Shown piece by piece: positions 1 through 9,805 of a stretch of 64,000 bases of DNA. The stretch spans positions 33,715 through 97,714 of the forward strand of contig NZ_JAYRMI010000006.1 of assembly GCF_041904905.1 (NCBI RefSeq), in the 5' to 3' direction. The DNA comes from Zoogloea sp041904905. GTDB lineage: Bacteria > Pseudomonadota > Gammaproteobacteria > Burkholderiales > Rhodocyclaceae. Below the pieces are notes generated by a model, which was not told the DNA's origin, did no database searches, and saw only the letters and a list, made by a program, of their open reading frames with translations. Each line of letters begins with the position of its first letter. Position 1 is the first letter of the stretch. The position numbers and the translations under genes were made by a program.

Positions 1-5
1 CGCGG

Positions 6-620
6 TCAGCGCAGCAGGGGTTTGAGCTCCTGCCACACGGTGTCGAGGATGCGGGGTTGGGCTTCGGCGGTGGGGTGGATGCCGTCCTGCTGGAAGAGCG
101 CGGGCTGGTCGGCGAAGCCGGCCATCATGAAGGGCACCAGCCGGACTTTATTGGTCCGGGCGAGATCCTGGTACGCTTTTGCGAAACGGGCGGTGTAGTC
201 GGGGCCGTAGTTGGGCGGCATCTGCATGCCCACCAGCAGGACCCGCGCGCCGGCCTGACGGCTGGCGTCGATCATGGCCTGCAGGTTGGCGTTCATGGCC
301 GGGATGGGCAGGCCACGCAGGCCGTCGTTGGCGCCCAGCTCGATCACCACCACCGTCGGGCGGTGGGCCTGCAGCGCGGCCGGCAGCCGGCTGCGGCCAC
401 CGGCGGTGGTTTCGCCGCTGATGCTGGCGTTCACAACCCGGTAGGGCGGCTTCGATTCCTGCAGGCGCCGCTCGAGCAGCGCCGGCCAGGCCTGGCTTGG
501 ACGCAGGCCGTAGCCCGCCGACAGGCTGTCGCCCCACACCAGCACCGTGCCGGCAAAGGCCGGCAGCGCGGCGAGCAGCAGGCTCGCCAGCAGGATGCGG
601 AGGAGGGCGACGGTGCGCAT
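6..620 (-). CDS. tesA: periplasmic GDSL-type arylesterase/lysophospholipase (TesA-like)
   Basis: This is a predicted secreted serine esterase of the SGNH/GDSL family that hydrolyses acyl or aryl esters, thioesters or lysophospholipids in the periplasm. The 204-residue product starts with a hydrophobic signal peptide (about residues 1-23, ending ALPAFA). It shows the block I motif VLVWGDSLSAGYG with the nucleophile Ser32, a GAND block supplying oxyanion Gly/Asn, and a C-terminal DGIHP block carrying the Asp-x-x-His pair. Length is normal for TesA/EstA. Its ATG overlaps the suhB stop by one base, so the two are probably co-transcribed. The usual ABC partner (YbbA) would lie beyond the left edge and cannot be seen. 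Physiological substrate is not deducible. Confidence 0.9.
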   Translation of the reverse strand: MRTVALLRILLASLLLAALPAFAGTVLVWGDSLSAGYGLRPSQAWPALLERRLQESKPPYRVVNASISGETTAGGRSRLPAALQAHRPTVVVIELGANDGLRGLPIPAMNANLQAMIDASRQAGARVLLVGMQMPPNYGPDYTARFAKAYQDLARTNKVRLVPFMMAGFADQPALFQQDGIHPTAEAQPRILDTVWQELKPLLR

Positions 621-1426
621 CAGGCGGAGATCTTGTCGGCGCAGTGGCCCTGGATGATCTGCATCAGCGGCGGGAACACCTTGGGCGTGCCAGCCACGAT
701 GTTGCCGGTGGTGAGGTAGTCGGATTCACCGGCCAGATCGCTCACCAGGCCACCCGCCTCGCTGATCAGCAGGCTGCCGGCGGCCATGTCCCACGGAGAC
801 AGGCCGAATTCCCAGAAGGCGTCGAGGCGGCCGGCGGCCACGTAGGCCAGATCGAGCGAGGCGGCGCCCGGGCGGCGCAGGCCGGCGGTCTTCTGGGTGA
901 GTTCCTTGAAGATGGCGAGGTAGGTGTCCACGTTGCCGAACTGGCGGTACGGGAAACCGGTGCCGACCAGGGCGTCCTGCAGGCGCAGGCGCTTGGAGAC
1001 GCGGATGCGGCGGTCGTTGAGGAAGGCGCCGGCGCCCTTGGAGGCGGTGAACATCTCGTTGCGGTTCGGGTCATAGACCACCGCCTGCTCGACCACGCCG
1101 CGGCGGGCCAGGGCGATGGAGATCGCGTACTGCGGGAAACCGTGGATGAAGTTGGTGGTGCCGTCGAGGGGGTCGATGATCCACTGGTACTCGGTCTCGG
1201 CCTCCGGGCCGGTCTCGCCGGACTCTTCTGCTAAAATGGCGTGAGTCGGATAAGCATCGCGCAGCACCTGGATGATGGCTTCTTCGGCTGCCCGGTCGAC
1301 TTCGGTGACGAAGTCGTTGGGCGACTTGGATTCGACCCGCAGGAGTTCGACGTCGTTCGAAGCCCGGTTGATGACGGCGGCGGCACGGCGTGCGGCCTTG
1401 ATGGCGATGTTCAGAGTGGGATGCAT
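620..1426 (-). CDS. suhB: inositol-1-monophosphatase family protein SuhB
   Basis: SuhB is a Mg-dependent, lithium-sensitive inositol monophosphatase fold protein; in enterobacteria it also joins the rRNA transcription antitermination complex. The start at MHPTLNIAIK gives 268 residues, the usual family length; a longer reading frame upstream has no family-like sequence. Metal ligands are visible as the EES pair near residue 68 and the DPLDGTTNFIHG motif (Asp85, Asp88), plus the C-terminal SPWDMAAG motif. It is divergent from trmJ with a 78-base gap, the same arrangement as in Escherichia coli, where suhB also faces trmJ-isc. Confidence 0.96.
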   Translation of the reverse strand: MHPTLNIAIKAARRAAAVINRASNDVELLRVESKSPNDFVTEVDRAAEEAIIQVLRDAYPTHAILAEESGETGPEAETEYQWIIDPLDGTTNFIHGFPQYAISIALARRGVVEQAVVYDPNRNEMFTASKGAGAFLNDRRIRVSKRLRLQDALVGTGFPYRQFGNVDTYLAIFKELTQKTAGLRRPGAASLDLAYVAAGRLDAFWEFGLSPWDMAAGSLLISEAGGLVSDLAGESDYLTTGNIVAGTPKVFPPLMQIIQGHCADKISA

Positions 1427-1504
1427 GGGTGTCTGGCAAGGTTGGCCGGCCCGGGCAGGATTGCCCCACCGGTCGACACTAATTCGGAAACCCGACATTT
1501 TAAT

Positions 1505-2227
1505 ATGAACAACGATGGCGCGCTTGGGCGCGTGCGTGTCGTACTTTCCCGTACCAGTCATCCAGGCAATATCGGAGCGGCGGCCCGGGCCATGAAAACC
1601 ATGGGCCTGTCGCAACTGGTGCTTGTCTCACCCCAGTCCTTCCCCGACCCGGTGGCCTCCGCGCGAGCGGCGGGCGCCGACGACATCCTGGCAGGCGCGC
1701 GGGTGGTCGGCAGTCTTGCCGAGGCGCTGGAGGGCACGGTCTTCGCGGCGGCGCTCACGGCGCGGCGGCGCGAACTCGCGGTGCCGATGAAGTGGGCCCG
1801 GGAGGCCGCCGGCGACATCGTGGGGCGCACGGCGTTCGGCGACGTGGCGCTGGTCTTCGGCAACGAGACGGTGGGGCTCTCCAACGAGGACGTGGCCCTG
1901 TGCCACATGCCGGTGAAGATCCCGGTGAGCGCCGAGTACTCGTCCCTCAACCTGGGGGCGGCGGTGCAGGTGCTGTGCTACGAGCTGCGGATGGCGGCCC
2001 TCGATCCGGGCGCGCCGCCGAACCTCGAATCCGAGCCGGCCACCTTCGAGCAGGTGGAGGGCTTCTTCGCCCACCTGGATCAGGCCATCACGGCCAGCGG
2101 CTTCTTTCATCCGAGCAACTCCAAGCGCCTGTGGCCAAGGCTGCGCCGGCTGTTCGGGCGGATTCGGCTGGAGAAGGACGAGATCAACATCCTGCGCGGA
2201 ATGCTGAGCGCCTTCGAGAAGAAGTAG
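1505..2227 (+). CDS. trmJ: tRNA (cytidine/uridine-32-2'-O)-methyltransferase TrmJ
   Basis: A SPOUT-class methyltransferase that 2'-O-methylates residue 32 in the tRNA anticodon loop using S-adenosylmethionine. The start at MNNDGALGRV gives 240 residues. The SpoU motifs are all present: SRTSHPGNIGAAARA near the N terminus, VFGNETVGLSNED in the middle and IPVSAEYSSLNLGAAVQVL forming the knotted SAM site. The C-terminal extension (about residues 165-240) fits TrmJ rather than the shorter TrmL. It precedes cysE and the isc genes; its stop codon lies inside a predicted IscR site. Confidence 0.95.
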   Translation: MNNDGALGRVRVVLSRTSHPGNIGAAARAMKTMGLSQLVLVSPQSFPDPVASARAAGADDILAGARVVGSLAEALEGTVFAAALTARRRELAVPMKWAREAAGDIVGRTAFGDVALVFGNETVGLSNEDVALCHMPVKIPVSAEYSSLNLGAAVQVLCYELRMAALDPGAPPNLESEPATFEQVEGFFAHLDQAITASGFFHPSNSKRLWPRLRRLFGRIRLEKDEINILRGMLSAFEKK

Positions 2228-2245
2228 ACTAAAATAGTCGGATAT
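2221..2245 (+). promoter_or_regulatory. predicted type 1 IscR binding site upstream of cysE
   Basis: The 25-base window matches the E. coli type 1 IscR consensus (ATASYYGACTRWWWYAGTCRRSTAT) at 21 of 25 positions by eye. The core GACTAAAATAGTCGG is a full match; mismatches are at positions 1, 2, 6 and 22. It overlaps the trmJ stop codon and lies 77 bases before the cysE ATG. A TATAAG hexamer (2243-2248) at its right edge could be a -10 element, which would make the site repressive. Binding is inferred from sequence only. Confidence 0.6.
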
Positions 2246-2321
2246 AAGAACACCTCGCTCGGTTGCACTCAGGCTGGCGCGGGGCGGAAAACAGCGCGAT
2301 TCGTTTCGGGAGTTCCCTTTC

Positions 2322-3086
2322 ATGTTCAGTCGTCTGCGTGAGGACATCGCCAATGTGCTTGAGCGAGATCCGGCCGCACGCTCCAGGTGGGAAGTGCTCA
2401 CCTGCTATCCCGGGATGCACGCCCTGTGGCTGCATCGCTTTGCCCATGTGGCGTGGCTCAACGGTTTCCGCTGGGTGGGGCGCTTCACCAGCCACGTGGG
2501 GCGGATGCTGACCGGCATCGAGATCCACCCGGGCGCCACCATCGGCCGGCGGGTGTTCATCGACCACGGCATGGGGGTGGTGATCGGCGAGACGGCGGAG
2601 GTTGGCGACGACTGCACCATCTACCAGGGCGTGACTCTCGGCGGCACTTCGCTGTATCGGGGCACCAAGCGCCACCCCACTTTGGGTCGCGGCGTGGTGA
2701 TCGGCGCCGGGGCCAAGGTGCTGGGCGGCTTCGAGGTGGGCGACGGGGCCAAGGTGGGCTCCAACGCGGTGGTGGTCAAGCCGGTGCCGGCGGGGGCTAC
2801 CGCGGTGGGCAATCCGGCCCGCGTCATCGAGGCGGGCAAGGACGACGCCGCCCGGGCCCGCGAGGCCAAGGCGGAGCAGATGGGCTTTACCGCCTACGGC
2901 GTCACCCGCGATCTGGACGACCCGGTTTCCAAGGCGCTGCACGGCCTGCTCGACCACGCCGTCGAGACCGACCGGCGCATCCGCGTGCTGCTCGACAAGC
3001 TGGCCGAGGCCGGGATTCCGGTCGAGGAAGCCGCCAAGTCGGAGGACGCCTTCGACCCGCAGGGGCTGGGCAAAATGGTGGATTGA
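2322..3086 (+). CDS. cysE: serine O-acetyltransferase
   Basis: CysE transfers acetyl from acetyl-CoA to L-serine, giving O-acetylserine, the carbon skeleton for cysteine. The 254-residue protein has an N-terminal helical part (about 1-65) followed by a left-handed beta-helix of hexapeptide repeats (about 66-165). The motifs IDHGMGVVIGETAEVG and GVTLGGT are hallmark catalytic/CoA segments. The C-terminal tail (about 170-254) is longer than in short CysE forms and of unknown role. Lying between trmJ and iscR, it would supply cysteine for the desulfurases downstream. A predicted IscR site lies upstream. Confidence 0.96.
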   Translation: MFSRLREDIANVLERDPAARSRWEVLTCYPGMHALWLHRFAHVAWLNGFRWVGRFTSHVGRMLTGIEIHPGATIGRRVFIDHGMGVVIGETAEVGDDCTIYQGVTLGGTSLYRGTKRHPTLGRGVVIGAGAKVLGGFEVGDGAKVGSNAVVVKPVPAGATAVGNPARVIEAGKDDAARAREAKAEQMGFTAYGVTRDLDDPVSKALHGLLDHAVETDRRIRVLLDKLAEAGIPVEEAAKSEDAFDPQGLGKMVD

Positions 3087-3110
3087 GCGGCCGGCGCCGC
3101 CGGCGTGAAA

Positions 3111-3135
3111 ATAGTTGATCGATTTTGTCGGGTTT
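3111..3135 (+). promoter_or_regulatory. predicted type 1 IscR site 1 upstream of iscR
   Basis: This 25-base window agrees with the type 1 IscR consensus at 21 of 25 positions by eye. It begins ATAGTTGA and contains the expected central W-W-W (ATT) and the right half GTCGGG. It is the distal of two sites, its centre 28 bp from that of the proximal one. IscR carrying its [2Fe-2S] cluster binds such sites in E. coli to repress its own operon, so autorepression is the inferred role. Confidence 0.65.
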
Positions 3136-3138
3136 GAT

Positions 3139-3163
3139 ATTCTTGACTGAAACGTTCAACTAT
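3139..3163 (+). promoter_or_regulatory. predicted type 1 IscR site 2 upstream of iscR
   Basis: This 25-base window agrees with the type 1 consensus at 22 of 25 positions by eye: left half CTTGACTG, AAA centre, right half TCAACTAT. It lies 26 bases before the iscR ATG. The outer arms of sites 1 and 2 form an exact 9-base inverted repeat, AATAGTTGA at 3110-3118 against TCAACTATT at 3156-3164. The core promoter is probably inside these sites, but I cannot assign -35 and -10 elements with confidence. Confidence 0.7.
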
Positions 3164-3189
3164 TAGCCCGTCCGTCCCCAGGAGCCACC

Positions 3190-3678
3190 ATGAGACTCAC
3201 CACCAAAGGTCGTTTTGCCGTCACGGCAATGATTGATCTGGCGCTGCGTTGTACCGACGGGCCGGTTACGCTGGCGGGCATCGCCGACCGCCAGAAGATC
3301 TCCCTCTCGTATCTGGAGCAGCTTTTTGGCAAGCTGCGGCGCTTCGAGCTGGTCAGCAGCGTGCGCGGCCCCGGCGGCGGCTACGCGCTGGCCCGGGACA
3401 TGGCGTCGATCACCGTGGCCGACATCATCGCGGCGGTGGATGAGCCGCTGGATGCCACCTCCTGCGGCGGCAAGGAAAACTGCAAGGACGAGCACCGCTG
3501 CATGACCCACGAGCTGTGGACCAACCTCAACCGGCGCATGTACGAATACCTGCATTCGGTGACGCTGGCCAACCTCGTCGAACAGCAGCGGGCCAAGATG
3601 GGCCAGGTTTCGGTGCTCCACGATGAGCGCGGGGCCGCCTGCAAGGGCGCCGGCGTCGTGCCGGCGGCAGCGGCCTGA
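3190..3678 (+). CDS. iscR: iron-sulfur cluster assembly regulator IscR (Rrf2 family)
   Basis: IscR is a [2Fe-2S]-sensing Rrf2-family DNA-binding protein that represses isc transcription when clusters are plentiful. The 162-residue product has an N-terminal winged helix (TTKGRFAVTAMIDLAL, then the recognition region around SLSYLEQLFGKLR). The cluster ligands are Cys92, Cys98, Cys104 and His107, the same numbering as in E. coli IscR. RBS AGGAG sits 8-12 bases before the ATG. It heads the operon and has two predicted IscR sites in its upstream region, consistent with autoregulation. Confidence 0.97.
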   Translation: MRLTTKGRFAVTAMIDLALRCTDGPVTLAGIADRQKISLSYLEQLFGKLRRFELVSSVRGPGGGYALARDMASITVADIIAAVDEPLDATSCGGKENCKDEHRCMTHELWTNLNRRMYEYLHSVTLANLVEQQRAKMGQVSVLHDERGAACKGAGVVPAAAA

Positions 3679-3695
3679 GCATCGGGGAGCGATCG

Positions 3696-4844
3696 GTGTT
3701 TGCGCCGGTTTATCTCGATCACAACGCCACCACACCCCTCGATCCGGCGGTGCGCGAGGCCATGCTGCCGTGGCTCGGCGAGCGCTTCGGCAACGCGTCG
3801 AGCCGCCACGAATACGGCCGCGCGGCGCGCAAGGCGATCGACGAGGCGCGGGCCCAGGTGGCTGCGGCGGTGGGGGCGCATCCCACCGAGGTGTTGTTCA
3901 CCAGCGGCGGCTCCGAGGCCAACAACTTGTTCATCAAGGGCGCCGCGGCGCTGATGAGGCCGGGTCGCATCGCGGTGAGCGCCATCGAGCACCCCTGCGT
4001 GCGCGAGCCCGCCCGGCAGCTGGTGCGCCAGGGCTGGCAGTTCGAGGAGATCGCGGTGGATGGGGCAGGGCGCATCGACGCTTCGGCTTTCGAGGCCTGC
4101 CTGGCCGGCAAGCCGAAGCTGGTGTCGGTGATGCTCGCCAACAACGAAACCGGCGTGATCCAGGACGTGGCCGGGCTGGCCAAGGCAGTGCGGGCGGCCG
4201 GTGGCTGGATGCACTGCGACGCGGTGCAGGCACTGGGCAAGATCAAGCTGGATTTTCGCGCCCTGGGCGTGCAGGGCCTGACGCTGTCGGCCCACAAGAT
4301 TTACGGCCCGCTGGGAGCCGGGGCGCTGGTGGTCGACAAGCGGGTCGAACTCGCGCCGCTGGTGGCCGGGGGCGGCCAGGAGCGCAACCTGCGTTCCGGT
4401 ACCGAGAACGTGATGGCCATCGTCGGCTTCGGCAAGGCCTGCGAGCTGGCGGCGGCTGCAGTCGAAAGCCGCGCTGCGCAGATGGCCGGGCTCCAGCAGC
4501 GGCTCGAAGCCGGGCTGGTTGGCTTGGGCGCGCAAGTTTTTTCGGCAGATGCCCGGCGCCTGCCCAACACCACCTTCTTCGCGATTGGTGGCGTGGATGG
4601 GGAGACCCTGGTCGGCAAGCTCGACCGGGCCGGTTTTGCGGTGGCGAGCGGCTCGGCCTGCTCCAGCGCCAACCCCGAGCCCTCCCACACCCTGCTGGCG
4701 ATGGGCGTCGAGGCCGGGCTGGCCCGCGCTGCGGTGCGGGTGAGCGTCGGCGCCGGCACGGCCCCGCGCGACGTGGACGATTTTCTGAAGGCCCTCGGCG
4801 AGATGCTCGCCGGCCTCCGAACCCTGACCGCGATGGCGGTCTAA
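3696..4844 (+). CDS. second cysteine desulfurase (IscS/NifS-like)
   Basis: A PLP-dependent class V aminotransferase predicted to remove sulfur from cysteine. GTG start preceded by a GGGGAG ribosome site; 382 residues. PLP lysine is Lys201 in LSAHKIYGP and the persulfide cysteine is Cys322 in SGSACSSANPEPSH. It differs clearly from the IscS encoded just downstream and lacks the C-terminal tail that IscS uses to contact IscU, ending instead at LAGLRTLTAMAV. It lies between iscR and iscS, 17 bases after iscR, so it should be co-regulated. It may feed a different sulfur acceptor (tRNA thiolation, cofactor) or be a redundant paralogue; the sequence does not decide this. Confidence 0.9.
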   Translation: MFAPVYLDHNATTPLDPAVREAMLPWLGERFGNASSRHEYGRAARKAIDEARAQVAAAVGAHPTEVLFTSGGSEANNLFIKGAAALMRPGRIAVSAIEHPCVREPARQLVRQGWQFEEIAVDGAGRIDASAFEACLAGKPKLVSVMLANNETGVIQDVAGLAKAVRAAGGWMHCDAVQALGKIKLDFRALGVQGLTLSAHKIYGPLGAGALVVDKRVELAPLVAGGGQERNLRSGTENVMAIVGFGKACELAAAAVESRAAQMAGLQQRLEAGLVGLGAQVFSADARRLPNTTFFAIGGVDGETLVGKLDRAGFAVASGSACSSANPEPSHTLLAMGVEAGLARAAVRVSVGAGTAPRDVDDFLKALGEMLAGLRTLTAMAV

Positions 4845-4887
4845 GTTTCTGAACAGCTTAAATTTTTGCAGTACGGAGAAGACGACG

Positions 4888-6099
4888 ATGCTCAAGTTTC
4901 CGATCTACCTCGATTACTCGGCGACCACGCCGGTGGATCCCCGCGTCGCGGAGAAGATGATCCCCTACCTCACCGAGCTGTTCGGCAACCCTGCATCCCG
5001 CAGCCACGCTTTCGGCTGGACCGCCGAGAAGGCCGTCGAGGAAGCCCGCGAGGAAGTGGCGGCGCTGGTGGGTGCCGATCCCAAGGAAATCATCTGGACC
5101 TCCGGCGCCACCGAATCCAACAACCTGGCGATCAAGGGCGCTGCGCATTTCTACGCCGGCAAGGGCAAGCACATCATCACCGTCAAGACCGAGCACAAGG
5201 CCGTGCTCGACACCGTGCGCGAGCTTGAACGCCAGGGCTTCGAGGCCACCTACCTCGACGTGAAGGAAGACGGCCTGATCGACCTGGATGCCCTGAAGGC
5301 GGCGATCCGCCCCGACACCACGGTGGTCTCGGTGATGTTCGTGAACAACGAGATCGGCGTGGTCCAGCCCATCGCCGAGATCGGCGAGATCTGCCGCGAG
5401 AAGGGCATCGTCTTCCACGTGGATGCGGCCCAGGCCACCGGCAAGGTCGAGATCGACCTCGCCAGGCTGAAGGTCGATCTGATGTCCTTCTCCGCCCACA
5501 AAACCTATGGCCCGAAGGGCATCGGCGCCCTTTACGTGCGGCGCAAGCCCCGCGTGCGCCTGGAGGCCCAGATGCACGGCGGCGGCCACGAGCGCGGTCT
5601 GCGCTCCGGCACCCTGGCCACCCACCAGATCGTCGGCATGGGCGAGGCCTTCCGGCTGGCCCGCCTCGAGATGGCCGACGAGAACAAGCGCGTCGGCGCC
5701 CTGCGCGACCGCCTGTTGAAGGGCCTCGGCCAGATCGAGGAGACCTTCGTCAATGGCGACATGACGCATCGCGTGCCCCACAATCTGAACATCAGCTTCG
5801 CCTACGTGGAAGGCGAATCCCTCATCATGGCGATCAAGGACATCGCCGTGTCGAGCGGTTCGGCCTGCACCTCGGCGAGCCTGGAGCCCTCGTACGTGCT
5901 GCGCGCCCTGGGCCGCAACGACGAGCTGGCGCACAGCTCCATCCGTTTCACCATCGGCCGCTTCACGACGGACGAGGAAATCGACTATACAATCGACTTG
6001 CTGCAGCGCAAGGTCGGCAAGCTCCGCGAACTTTCGCCCCTGTGGGACATGTTCAAGGAAGGCATCGACCTTGACACCGTGCAGTGGGCAGCGCACTGA
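4888..6099 (+). CDS. iscS: cysteine desulfurase IscS
   Basis: IscS converts cysteine to alanine and forms a persulfide that is passed to IscU for cluster building and to tRNA-thiolation enzymes. 403 residues, against 404 in E. coli. PLP Lys205 lies in FSAHKTYGPKG and the catalytic loop SGSACTSASLEPS carries Cys327. The IscU-contacting C-terminal tail is present (ELSPLWDMFKEGIDLD). RBS GGAGA precedes the ATG. A 43-base gap separates it from the paralogue upstream, and iscU begins 14 bases after its stop, as in a standard isc operon. Confidence 0.98.
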   Translation: MLKFPIYLDYSATTPVDPRVAEKMIPYLTELFGNPASRSHAFGWTAEKAVEEAREEVAALVGADPKEIIWTSGATESNNLAIKGAAHFYAGKGKHIITVKTEHKAVLDTVRELERQGFEATYLDVKEDGLIDLDALKAAIRPDTTVVSVMFVNNEIGVVQPIAEIGEICREKGIVFHVDAAQATGKVEIDLARLKVDLMSFSAHKTYGPKGIGALYVRRKPRVRLEAQMHGGGHERGLRSGTLATHQIVGMGEAFRLARLEMADENKRVGALRDRLLKGLGQIEETFVNGDMTHRVPHNLNISFAYVEGESLIMAIKDIAVSSGSACTSASLEPSYVLRALGRNDELAHSSIRFTIGRFTTDEEIDYTIDLLQRKVGKLRELSPLWDMFKEGIDLDTVQWAAH

Positions 6100-6112
6100 C
6101 AGGAGAGCGAAA

Positions 6113-6496
6113 ATGGCATACAGCGAAAAGGTCCTGGACCACTACGAGAACCCCCGCAACGTCGGCGCCTTCGGCAAGGAAGACGACGGCGTGGGCACCG
6201 GCATGGTCGGCGCCCCGGCCTGCGGCGACGTGATGAAACTGCAGATCAAGGTCGGCAAGGATGGCATCATCGAGGACGCCAAGTTCAAGACCTACGGCTG
6301 CGGTTCGGCGATCGCCTCCAGTTCGCTCGTCACCGAGTGGGTCAAGGGCAAGACCCTCGATCAGGCGCTCGAGATCAAGAACACCGCCATCGCCGAAGAG
6401 CTGGCCCTGCCGCCGGTGAAGATCCACTGCTCGATCCTGGCCGAAGACGCCATCAAGGCCGCGGTCGAGGATTACAAAAAGAAGCACAACGGCTGA
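6113..6496 (+). CDS. iscU: iron-sulfur cluster scaffold IscU
   Basis: IscU is the scaffold on which [2Fe-2S] and [4Fe-4S] clusters are assembled from IscS-derived sulfur. The start MAYSEKVLDHYENP after AGGAGAG gives 127 residues. Ligands are Cys37, Asp39, Cys63, His105 and Cys106. The LPPVK motif (99-103), the recognition site for the HscA chaperone, is intact, matching the hscB-hscA pair downstream. Confidence 0.98.
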   Translation: MAYSEKVLDHYENPRNVGAFGKEDDGVGTGMVGAPACGDVMKLQIKVGKDGIIEDAKFKTYGCGSAIASSSLVTEWVKGKTLDQALEIKNTAIAEELALPPVKIHCSILAEDAIKAAVEDYKKKHNG

Positions 6497-6510
6497 CAAG
6501 GAGTTCGATC

Positions 6511-6834
6511 ATGGCAGTAACCCTGTCCGACAAGGCGGCAACCCACATCGGCAACTTCATCGCCAAGCGCGGCAAGGGCGTCGGCATCCGCCTCGGCGTG
6601 CGCACCTCGGGCTGCTCCGGCATGGCGTACAAGCTGGAGTTCGCCGACGAGGTGCTGCCCGAGGACATCGTCTTCGAGAGCCACGGGCTCAAGGTGCTGA
6701 TCGACCCGAAGAGCCTGCCCTACATGGACGGCACCGAACTCGACTTCGTGCGCGAGGGCCTCAACGAGGGTTTCAAGTTCAACAACCCGAACGTGAAGGA
6801 CCAGTGCGGCTGCGGCGAAAGCTTCACCGTCTGA
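6511..6834 (+). CDS. iscA: iron-sulfur carrier IscA
   Basis: A-type carrier that transfers iron or clusters from IscU to apo-proteins, mainly [4Fe-4S] targets. 107 residues from ATG with an AAGGAG ribosome site, identical in length to E. coli IscA. The three metal-binding cysteines are at the canonical positions Cys35 (TSGCSGM), Cys99 and Cys101 (QCGCGESF). It follows iscU by 14 bases and precedes hscB by 16. Confidence 0.97.
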   Translation: MAVTLSDKAATHIGNFIAKRGKGVGIRLGVRTSGCSGMAYKLEFADEVLPEDIVFESHGLKVLIDPKSLPYMDGTELDFVREGLNEGFKFNNPNVKDQCGCGESFTV

Positions 6835-6850
6835 AGCGCGAACGTCCACG

Positions 6851-7380
6851 ATGCTCGATCTCAAGCAGGATTACTTTGCCCTGTTCGGCCTGACCCCGGC
6901 CTTCCGGCTCGACGAGGACCGGCTCGAACAGGCTTACCTCGATCTGCAGGGCCGGGTGCACCCCGACCGCTTCGCCCACCTGAGCGACGCCGAGAGGCGC
7001 CAGTCGATGCAGTGGGCCACCCACGTGAATGAGGCCTTCCGCACCCTGCGCGATCCGCTCACCCGGGGGCATTACCTGCTCGAACTGCGTGGGGTCGATC
7101 CGGCTTTCGACACCAACACCGCCATGTCCGCCGAGTTCCTGATGGAGCAGATGGAGTGGCGCGAGGCCTTGGGCGAGGCGCGTGACGCTGCCGACGAGGA
7201 TGTGCTCGACGAGCTTTCCCGGCGCATCCGCCAGCGCACCCGCGCGATGGTGGAGCAGCTCGGCAGCCAGCTCGACGACGCCACCGACCTCGACGCCGCG
7301 GCCGATACCGTCCGCCGCATGAAGTTCCTCGAGAAGCTGCAACACGAAATCAATGACGCCTTGACGGCGCTGGAATCCTG

Positions 7381-7381
<1 letters not shown>
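6851..7381 (+). CDS. hscB: Fe-S assembly J-type co-chaperone HscB
   Basis: HscB brings IscU to the Hsp70-type chaperone HscA and stimulates its ATPase. The 176-residue protein has an N-terminal J domain (about 1-75) with the HPD tripeptide at 37-39 (VHPDRFAHL) and a C-terminal three-helix domain (about 90-176) that binds IscU. Its stop overlaps the hscA ATG by one base (TGATG), indicating translational coupling. Confidence 0.97.
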
Positions 7382-9249
<1,868 letters not shown>

Positions 9250-9257
9250 GCGCGAAC

Positions 9258-9599
9258 ATGACGACCCTGATTGTGCTCCCCCACGTGGAGCTGTGCCCCG
9301 AAGGGGCCGTGCTCGAGGCCGAACCCGGCCAGACGATCTGCGACACCCTGCTCGCCAACGACATCGAGATCGAGCACGCCTGCGAGAAATCCTGTGCCTG
9401 CACCACCTGCCACGTGATCGTGCGGGAGGGCTTCAACAGCCTCGAGCCGGCCGAAGAACTCGAAGAAGACCTGCTCGACAAGGCCTGGGGCCTGGAGCCC
9501 AATTCGCGCCTGTCGTGTCAGGCGGTGGTGGGCACCACGCCGCTCACCGTGGAGATTCCCAAGTACTCCATCAACATGGCCCGGGAGGGCAAGCACTGA
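9258..9599 (+). CDS. fdx: [2Fe-2S] ferredoxin, isc-associated
   Basis: An adrenodoxin-type ferredoxin that supplies electrons for persulfide reduction or reductive coupling during cluster assembly. 113 residues. Cluster cysteines are Cys42, Cys48, Cys51 and Cys87, the same numbers as in E. coli Fdx; Cys46 is the additional cysteine in CEKSCACTTC. An acidic patch (EPAEELEEDLLD) probably contacts partners. The stop codon overlaps the iscX start by one base. Confidence 0.97.
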   Translation: MTTLIVLPHVELCPEGAVLEAEPGQTICDTLLANDIEIEHACEKSCACTTCHVIVREGFNSLEPAEELEEDLLDKAWGLEPNSRLSCQAVVGTTPLTVEIPKYSINMAREGKH

Positions 9600-9793
9600 T
9601 GAAGTGGACCGACGTTCAGGAAATCGCCATCCAGCTGTCCGAGGCACACCCCGACGTAAACCCGGAAAAGGTCAACTTTGTTGACCTGATGCGCTGGGTC
9701 GTGGCGCTGCCCGAGTTCGACGACGACCCCAAGCGCTGCGGCGAACGGGTGCTGGAAGCGATCCAGCAGGCCTGGATCGACGAAGTGGCCTGA
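9599..9793 (+). CDS. iscX: Fe-S assembly protein IscX
   Basis: IscX is a small acidic protein that binds IscS at the frataxin (CyaY) site and modulates cluster formation. The 64-residue product begins MKWTDVQEIAI and ends with the family-typical AIQQAWIDEVA. The first base of its ATG is the last base of the fdx stop. It closes the isc operon; gpx follows 12 bases later on the same strand and could be read through. Confidence 0.95.
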   Translation: MKWTDVQEIAIQLSEAHPDVNPEKVNFVDLMRWVVALPEFDDDPKRCGERVLEAIQQAWIDEVA

Positions 9794-9805
9794 CGGCCGC
9801 GTGCC

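Noticed and set aside
1427..1615. N-terminal extension of suhB to an upstream ATG
   Set aside because: It would run into trmJ on the other strand and adds 63 residues absent from the SuhB family; the ATG at 1426 gives the normal length.
3090..3104. GCCGGC hairpin just after the cysE stop as a terminator
   Set aside because: There is no T run after the stem, so a rho-independent terminator is not supported.
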